Below are positions 1-5,180 of a stretch of 18,811 nt of DNA, piece after piece. The notes below the pieces were generated by a model. The model worked only from the letters and a program-made list of their open reading frames with translations, was not told the DNA's origin and searched no databases. This stretch comes from Bacteroidaceae bacterium (lineage in GTDB: Bacteria; Bacteroidota; Bacteroidia; Bacteroidales; Bacteroidaceae): the NCBI GenBank assembly GCA_017557475.1, contig JAFYYO010000222.1, positions 1-18,811 on the forward strand, written 5' to 3'. A program made the position numbers and the translations under genes. The first letter of the stretch is position 1, and every line of letters starts with the position of its first letter.

Positions 1-635
1 GATGCGATAAGCAGAAGTATGAAGATTTTATTGAGCCTGACCCATACCCAATAAACATCATAAACTATTCTGACGAAGATGGTGAGGATATTGACGAGGG
101 GCAAAACCTCTTGATAAATGGCGGATTGGAAGAATGGATACCTCTTTCTCCCTACGATATGCCCAAGAATTGGCTCTGTCATAATAACTATAATGTAAAA
201 AGAGATTATAGCGTAGTTTGTGAGGGGAAATATTCAGCCAAGATGCAATCTCGCGAAAAAGGCTCTACGGCAAGAATAGACCAGGTTGTTCCCGTCACTC
301 CTAACAAGAAAATAAGGATTCGCTTTCACTATGCTATAACGCAATGGAAGGACAAAGGGACTAGGACTTATTGTTATTTCAGAACACGATCAGCCGAATC
401 GTCCACTATCTCAGCAGAAGCCCTGAATTATTTCTACGACACATACACTTTACGTATCATTCGAGGTGGAGGATATGGGTTGGCATATTTCCCTCACGAG
501 CTAAACAAGTGGCTTACTTTTGATGAAACCATACTAGTGCCACCTGAAGCCAATTACTTCGTCTTTGGCATAAACAGTTACTATGGAACAACAATATATG
601 TGGATGATTGTTGGGTTACTAATGTTGCAAATTAA
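1..635 (+). CDS. Secreted beta-sandwich (carbohydrate-binding-like) protein, 3' part
   Basis: The reading frame is open from the first complete codon (Cys, base 3) to TAA at 633-635, so this is the last ~210 residues of a gene that starts outside the window. A TTG at 111 is only an internal Leu codon. The first visible residues, C-D-K-Q-K-Y, followed by an acidic stretch, would suit the mature start of a lipoprotein, but the signal peptide cannot be seen. From about base 105 the protein reads as one compact domain: LLINGGLEEW, a stretch ending in KYSAKMQSR, then ARIDQVVPVTPNKKIRIRFHY, and a final IYVDDCWVTN. This order (N-G-G-F/L-E-x-W start, V-DD-x-x-V end) is common in galactose-binding-like or carbohydrate-binding jelly rolls of Bacteroidales surface proteins. 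No catalytic motif is visible. Substrate unknown; the fold is inferred from sequence pattern only. Confidence 0.7.
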   Translation, partial: CDKQKYEDFIEPDPYPINIINYSDEDGEDIDEGQNLLINGGLEEWIPLSPYDMPKNWLCHNNYNVKRDYSVVCEGKYSAKMQSREKGSTARIDQVVPVTPNKKIRIRFHYAITQWKDKGTRTYCYFRTRSAESSTISAEALNYFYDTYTLRIIRGGGYGLAYFPHELNKWLTFDETILVPPEANYFVFGINSYYGTTIYVDDCWVTNVAN

Positions 636-678
636 TTTCTTATTCTAACCTCAATACCCAATGGCAGCGGAATAATAG

Positions 679-712
679 AAATCACAAAATCACAAAAATC
701 ACTTTGTGATTT
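679..712. repeat. Direct plus inverted repeat downstream of the first gene; possible terminator
   Basis: AAATCACAAA occurs at 679-688 and again at 687-696, and its exact reverse complement TTTGTGATTT lies at 703-712. The second and third copies form a perfect 10-bp stem with a 6-base loop. The stem is AT-rich and is not followed by a T-run, so it is a weak candidate for an intrinsic terminator of the upstream gene; it could equally be a small protein-binding palindrome. Confidence 0.45.
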
Positions 713-744
713 GAGAGACTGGAAGAGATAGAGAGGATTGATTG

Positions 745-786
745 AATAGTTTAGTAGCTTAATAGCTTAGTAGCTTATAATAGCTC
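745..786. repeat. Short degenerate tandem repeat (TAGCTTA-like)
   Basis: Four imperfect copies of a TAGCTT(A/R)-type unit follow each other just upstream of the next start codon (for example TAGTAGCTTAATAGCTTAG). The block lies in the 5' untranslated region of the repeat-protein gene. I see no TAnnTTTG promoter element in this intergenic stretch. Such simple AT-rich repeats occur between genes in many Bacteroidales; no function is assigned. Confidence 0.5.
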
Positions 787-797
787 AAAGGAAACTG

Positions 798-1295
798 ATG
801 AGAAGGATTCTTTTTTTGGTTTTGTTTGTTATGGTTTCGGCTGTGACGTTTGCAAGGCCGGTTGGTTTCTATTTTACGAAGAACTCGGCTATTGCTGATG
901 TCTCTTTATGCTTTTCTTCTAACTCGCTGCTCGCTGATACATGTGTCTGGATTGGGACGGGGGCTTATACCGATGTGGATGTGTGCTTCGTGGAGAGGCC
1001 GCTTGCCAATAGCATTGACATCGAACTGGTGGATTATCCGAGCCTTGCCGATGTCTCCATTTGCCTGACGGACGAACCTATCATGGCTAAGACGACGCTT
1101 TGTATCACTTCGAGTTTCTCGAAGGCTGATTTCCGTCTGGGCTTCTGGGATGCTCCGACGAGCTTTACTACAGATATCTACATCAAGGGGGTCGATCCCA
1201 ACCGTTTGTCGAAGGAAGCCAAGGTGGCTGTGGTGTATGCGTTGTTGAAACAAGGAATAGTGCTAAAGCATCTAAGAATAGGGAATAGAGAATAG
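798..1295 (+). CDS. Small secreted protein of nine ~13-residue repeats, function unknown
   Basis: The 165-residue product starts with a clear signal peptide (MRR, then a hydrophobic core ending VTFA, cleavage near residue 19). Residues 20-135 divide almost exactly into nine units of 12-13 residues, beginning near 20, 33, 46, 59, 71, 84, 97, 110 and 123. The unit is roughly A-D-x-(S/V)-(L/I)-C-(F/L/I)-x, followed by a short polar loop (for example ADVSLCFSSNSLL and ADVSICLTDEPIM). Each unit would give one short beta strand and a turn, so a meander sheet or short beta-solenoid is plausible. Cys falls in or near the strand in five units. A short helical tail (residues 136-160) follows. The last residues and the stop lie inside a direct repeat that recurs 70 bases downstream, so the extreme C-terminus may have been altered by repeat insertion. 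An AAAGGA stretch precedes the ATG. I do not recognise the family with confidence. Confidence 0.75.
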   Translation: MRRILFLVLFVMVSAVTFARPVGFYFTKNSAIADVSLCFSSNSLLADTCVWIGTGAYTDVDVCFVERPLANSIDIELVDYPSLADVSICLTDEPIMAKTTLCITSSFSKADFRLGFWDAPTSFTTDIYIKGVDPNRLSKEAKVAVVYALLKQGIVLKHLRIGNRE

Positions 1296-1354
1296 GGATT
1301 AGGGTTCCGCACCTTAGGGGTGCGCCTTTGTGCTAAAGCATCTAAGAATAGGGA
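1260..1354. repeat. 25-bp direct repeat, two copies 70 bp apart
   Basis: The same 25 bases (starting GTGCTAAAGCATC and ending AATAGGGA) occur at 1260-1284 and 1330-1354. The first copy is the 3' end of the repeat-protein gene, the second is non-coding. Between them lie AATAGGGATTAGGG-type simple sequence and a small GC-rich hairpin. Confidence 0.85.
1308..1328 (+). terminator. Possible terminator hairpin after the repeat-protein gene
   Basis: CGCACC at 1308-1313 pairs with GGTGCG at 1319-1324 around a 5-base loop and is followed by CCTTTG. The stem is only 6 bp and the T-run is weak. It lies 13 bases past the stop codon, where a terminator would be expected. Confidence 0.35.
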
Positions 1355-1371
1355 TTAGGGCTAAAACATCA

Positions 1372-1425
1372 CACAGAAAGCACAGAAAGCACAGAAACTT
1401 TTTTAGAACACGGATTACACGGATT
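1372..1425. repeat. Two 9-bp tandem repeats in the intergenic region
   Basis: CACAGAAAG is repeated 2.9 times at 1372-1397, and ACACGGATT is repeated twice at 1408-1425, separated by an AT-rich spacer. They sit in the 324-base gap between 1296 and 1619, which has no gene. The rest of that gap holds the 25-bp repeat copy, the hairpin and two promoters, so most of it is accounted for. Confidence 0.75.
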
Positions 1426-1468
1426 GTCTTCGTCAACTCAATAATAAAAAGAAAAACTTTGGTTTCTT

Positions 1469-1499
1469 TTTGCTTTTTGCTCGCTTATTCGTAACTTTG
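1469..1499 (+). promoter_or_regulatory. Upstream copy of tandem Bacteroidetes-type promoter
   Basis: TTTG at 1469-1472 and TAACTTTG at 1492-1499 are separated by 19 bases, matching the -33/-7 consensus of the Bacteroidetes housekeeping sigma factor. It lies 121 bases before the 1620 start codon and shares the 15 bases TTATTCGTAACTTTG with the second copy. Confidence 0.6.
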
Positions 1500-1551
1500 A
1501 GATAAATCTCGAAGTTTCTCCCATTCGGCAAAAAAAAATAAATATATTTAT

Positions 1552-1582
1552 TTTGTTCTGCTCTCATTTATTCGTAACTTTG
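1552..1582 (+). promoter_or_regulatory. Proximal promoter of the large secreted protein gene
   Basis: TTTG at 1552-1555 and TAACTTTG at 1575-1582 have the same 19-base spacing. Transcription would start near 1587, giving a leader of about 33 bases. No Shine-Dalgarno sequence precedes the ATG at 1620, which is usual in this phylum. Confidence 0.75.
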
Positions 1583-1619
1583 CAGGCAAATTCCGAAACT
1601 TTAAACCTTAACTTATCCT

Positions 1620-4600
1620 ATGAAGAAATTATTACTCCTTGTTTTGGTGGCTCTTTCGGGGGCTTTGACGGCTTGGGCCGGTGATTATGTGGAACTCCTG
1701 ACAAATGGGGCTTGCGACGGCACTTACGACGGTTGGGAAAAGATTAACGGCGGCGACGGTTGGGCCATCGGGCAAGACGAAGACGGCTCAAGCTACTGGG
1801 CTTCCTCGTATCTCAAATGCACGCTCTCGCAGACTATTGTCCTGTCGGAAAAGAACTTCAGCAATGAGGACATCGACGCAGGAAATGTGATCTGCATTGC
1901 TTCTGCTATGATAAAGGCAATATGGGACCCGAAAAACTATGGCCGTGCCTCTACTGTTGCGATTGTGCGCGTCGAGATGCTGGATGATAGCAACAATGTG
2001 CTCTCTACCGTTACCGTGCTCGACGACAACAGTATCTTCCTGGAATGGACGCTCTTCAAGACCGATGAGTTCATTCTGGTTTCAGGCACACGCAAACTGA
2101 AGTTCATAGTCGAAGGTCAGGACAGCGCCTATTGGCTTGGACAGTTCGGCCCGTGCTTCAAGAACCTTTCGCTCCAGGTGAAGAATGACGGGAATGGACA
2201 TGATTGTGAAGTGGACGGCCACATCTGGGGTGATTGGGTTGTCACAACCGAACCCACTTGCACGGAAAATGGCGCGCAATCCCACACTTGTACCTATTGC
2301 GGACTTACATTATACGTGGCAATTGAGGCTTTGGGCCACGACTGGAACGATGAAGGCATTTGCAACAGATGCGGCATAGCCGACTATCGGCCTTGGGGCA
2401 AAGAAGAGGGTGGCTGGTGCGGCAGGCCCGATGTGAACAATGGTAGGAATGTCTACTACTTCGTCACCAAGAACGATAATAACGAGAAAATCCTCACCAT
2501 CTGCAAGAGCCCTCAAGCCGTAGGCGACAACTGTGATATTGCTGATTATAATTATTCACAAAATAATCCTCAGCCATGGATAGATATCGAATATTTAGAA
2601 ACGGGAGGGTATACTGTGCAAATGACTATAGATCATATTTTCATAGGAGAAGGTGTGACGGGTGTAGGCGCATTAACTTTTCAAGCACACAAAGAATCTA
2701 CCGTCGTCATTCCTTCTACCTTGAAACGCATCGGCGAATTTTCATTCCATGCAAACCATTCTCTGACGGACATCTATTGTCATGCTACCCCCACCACTCT
2801 GGATTGGAATAATACGAGGACCTCTGATTTCAAATCTGGAAAGGGAACCACGATGCATGTCTATGCGCATTTCCTCGACACATACCAGCAGAAGTTCGGC
2901 GATGCCAATGTCACCTATGTGGGCGACCTCAACCAGGGAGGTGCAATTCGTGATTGCAGTTTCTACGGCCATGTCTGGAGCGAAATGACACAAATCACCG
3001 ATCCCACCTGTACGGAAACTGGCCTTCTAGTCCACACTTGTATCTTCTGCAACAAGACTGAAACGGAGCCTATCCCAGCCCTCGATCACGAATGGAACAA
3101 TATAGGCAAATGCGAGAGATGCGGAATGTCCAGGGCCGACTTTGACGAGGTCACACTGTTGGACGCTATCGAATCGACTGGTGAGCAGGCCTTCAATACG
3201 GGCTACATCCACAAGAATAACACGATTGTGGAGATGGACTGCCTGGTGAAGCAGAATCAGGATAGGAACTACGAGGCTTTGTTCGGCGCTCGTCTGGGCA
3301 ACTACAAGAACAACGCTTTCTGCTTCTTCTCCCGCTTCAACGGTAAGGATATTCCTTGCTTCAACCGTTCCGGCAAAGAGACGATTGGCGAAGACGATTT
3401 CGTCTATGATGATCGCATCATTCTGTGGGCTTCCTATGATAATATCGCCTGGTTCAGGGAAAGCAATCCGCTCTATGAGGTAGGCAGTATCTACACTACG
3501 GGTACGAGTGACGATGGCAAGACGCCGATGTTCCTTTTCAACCTGAATACAGCCAATACTGAGGGCGGAGTGCAGGCCGACATCTCTCCATGCTCAATGA
3601 AGCTCTACAGCTGCAAAATCTATGAGGACGGCGACCTGATTCACAACTACGTTCCTGCAAAGAAAGATGGTGTTGTGGGACTTTATGACTTAACGACTGG
3701 TGCGTTCGGCGGCTCCATCACGGATACGCCTTTCTTGGGAGAAGGTGAGAAATATCCAATAACTGTCACTCAAAGAGGCGCAATTATCGAAGTAGATGGT
3801 CCGAACAAGGCGATGGAAGGCGATCTGGTTAAGGTAAATTTGACTTACCCAGATAAAAATTTGCTCGATGTGAAAGTGACGGGCGAAAACGACAAACCAA
3901 TAGACGCAGAAATCTTGCATACGGATGGCTATAGAACATACGTGCAGTTTACGATGCCAGATTGCCCCGTGACGATTTCAATTGTTACTCAACCGGACAT
4001 AATTTACGATATACCCGACGATTGTGAAATCCGCAGATATCTTCGCAACAGTTCCAATATCTACATGTACGCTATAGGTCCGAGTATTACTGCTGATTTC
4101 ACAACAGGCAAAATCTCTATTGCATTTGCGCCAGACGGAACGGTTTATATGGAGAATCCGATGTGGTATTTAGATGAAAGGAATGTTTGGGTAAAGGGCA
4201 CTTACGACGAGGCGACCGGCATCATCTCCATTCCGACGGGACAGTATCTGACGTGGTCCAATGAATATCAATATGGAGCGATGGTCTGCTGGGGTTCAAG
4301 CTCTACTTATTGGAATGAGGAAGCAGAAGGTTACTATATGGCTTATATGCTCTGGGAGGATGTCAAAACAATTGATTTCCTTGTTGACGGAGATGATTTA
4401 TATCTGCTGAATGCCCAAGGAAACTTGTGTGCCGAATTCCCGGAATGCTATAATGCTACGGGTATGACTTTATTGTATGATGACGACCACTCGTTGCTTT
4501 CATTAGAGTTCCCCAACGTGGATGATGACGGAAACCAATTACCCTTTGCCACCATTAATAATGTTGCCCCCGCCATTCCTGCCAATCCCGTCATTAGCTG

Positions 4601-5087
4601 GTTCGACTGCGGAGATGAATCTGGCTACAGCAAGATAATGTTTACCATGCCAACAACTGACATCAACGGCAACCCCATTGACCGAGACTACTTGAGTTAC
4701 AGCATCTTCATCGACAACGGTAATGGCCCAGAACTGTTCGTCTTCCTAGCTTCAGTTTATCAACAGGACCTCGACTACGACGTTACCGAAATCCCCTGTA
4801 GGTATGAAGGTTATGACTTCCATAGCAATCTCGTCTATTTCTATCGCACCAACGCCGATGGCTTCGAACCCTTCTTTAAAGAGAGAATCGGCATGCAGGT
4901 TTACTATACCGTAGATGGCGTTCGCAACCAGACGAATATCGTTTGGTATGACAATCCGGATGGCATAAACGAGATAAAGGCCGACCAGAGCGACAACGAC
5001 GACAAGATATACAACCTTGCTGGTCAACGCCTCGGGAAAATGCAGAAAGGCGTCAACATCATAAACGGCAAGAAAGTTCTGAAGTAA
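1620..5087 (+). CDS. Large multi-module secreted surface protein (BspA-type LRR, LamG-like, Cys-rich repeats)
   Basis: The 1155-residue product has a signal peptide (MKKLLLLVLVALSGALTAWA). Modules visible in order: a beta-sandwich domain (about 22-193); a first six-Cys repeat (Cys at 196, 214, 224, 227, 248, 251, with HIWGDW and PTCTENG); a short BspA-type leucine-rich segment (about 340-390, with VVIPSTLKRIGEFSF); a second Cys-rich repeat (about 446-505, HVWSEM, PTCTETG, CERCG); a concanavalin/LamG-like domain (about 511-710, with YEALFGARLG and KLYSCKIYEDG); an InlB B-repeat-like Ig segment (about 715-792, ending FTMPDCPVTISI); a Prevotella-type C-terminal module; and a last ~44 residues with IYNLAGQRL and KGVNIINGKKVLK. 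That tail resembles the C-termini of many secreted Prevotella proteins and may be a sorting signal, possibly type IX. Adhesion or glycan binding is a reasonable guess; no enzyme motif is seen. It stands alone between its own promoters and terminator. Confidence 0.85.
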   Translation: MKKLLLLVLVALSGALTAWAGDYVELLTNGACDGTYDGWEKINGGDGWAIGQDEDGSSYWASSYLKCTLSQTIVLSEKNFSNEDIDAGNVICIASAMIKAIWDPKNYGRASTVAIVRVEMLDDSNNVLSTVTVLDDNSIFLEWTLFKTDEFILVSGTRKLKFIVEGQDSAYWLGQFGPCFKNLSLQVKNDGNGHDCEVDGHIWGDWVVTTEPTCTENGAQSHTCTYCGLTLYVAIEALGHDWNDEGICNRCGIADYRPWGKEEGGWCGRPDVNNGRNVYYFVTKNDNNEKILTICKSPQAVGDNCDIADYNYSQNNPQPWIDIEYLETGGYTVQMTIDHIFIGEGVTGVGALTFQAHKESTVVIPSTLKRIGEFSFHANHSLTDIYCHATPTTLDWNNTRTSDFKSGKGTTMHVYAHFLDTYQQKFGDANVTYVGDLNQGGAIRDCSFYGHVWSEMTQITDPTCTETGLLVHTCIFCNKTETEPIPALDHEWNNIGKCERCGMSRADFDEVTLLDAIESTGEQAFNTGYIHKNNTIVEMDCLVKQNQDRNYEALFGARLGNYKNNAFCFFSRFNGKDIPCFNRSGKETIGEDDFVYDDRIILWASYDNIAWFRESNPLYEVGSIYTTGTSDDGKTPMFLFNLNTANTEGGVQADISPCSMKLYSCKIYEDGDLIHNYVPAKKDGVVGLYDLTTGAFGGSITDTPFLGEGEKYPITVTQRGAIIEVDGPNKAMEGDLVKVNLTYPDKNLLDVKVTGENDKPIDAEILHTDGYRTYVQFTMPDCPVTISIVTQPDIIYDIPDDCEIRRYLRNSSNIYMYAIGPSITADFTTGKISIAFAPDGTVYMENPMWYLDERNVWVKGTYDEATGIISIPTGQYLTWSNEYQYGAMVCWGSSSTYWNEEAEGYYMAYMLWEDVKTIDFLVDGDDLYLLNAQGNLCAEFPECYNATGMTLLYDDDHSLLSLEFPNVDDDGNQLPFATINNVAPAIPANPVISWFDCGDESGYSKIMFTMPTTDINGNPIDRDYLSYSIFIDNGNGPELFVFLASVYQQDLDYDVTEIPCRYEGYDFHSNLVYFYRTNADGFEPFFKERIGMQVYYTVDGVRNQTNIVWYDNPDGINEIKADQSDNDDKIYNLAGQRLGKMQKGVNIINGKKVLK

Positions 5088-5106
5088 ACTTCTTGCAATA
5101 CTACTC

Positions 5107-5144
5107 AAAAAGGCGACAGACCCAAAATCTGCCGCCTTTTGTTT
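5107..5144. terminator. Bidirectional intrinsic terminator between convergent genes
   Basis: AAAAAGGCGACAGA (5107-5120) pairs with TCTGCCGCCTTTT (5128-5140) around a 7-base loop, with one A.C mismatch. On the plus strand it ends in CCTTTTGTTTT. On the minus strand it ends in CCTTTTTGAG. It lies 20 bases after the large protein's stop and 37 bases after the rhamnosidase stop, so it can serve both. Confidence 0.8.
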
Positions 5145-5180
5145 TACACTTTCACAAAGGACAATCCCTTTTCGTTCGCT

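Noticed and set aside
695..708. Promoter -7 candidate TCACTTTG before the repeat-protein gene
   Set aside because: It lacks the TA of TAnnTTTG and is part of the palindrome; no -33 partner is convincing.
1260..1425. Possible CRISPR-like array
   Set aside because: Only two copies of the 25-mer exist, one is coding, the 9-bp units are tandem with no spacers, and no cas gene is near.
1620..5087. Treating the Cys-rich repeats as cytoplasmic zinc-ribbon DNA-binding domains
   Set aside because: The protein has a signal peptide and is built of extracellular-type modules, so a transcription role is unlikely.
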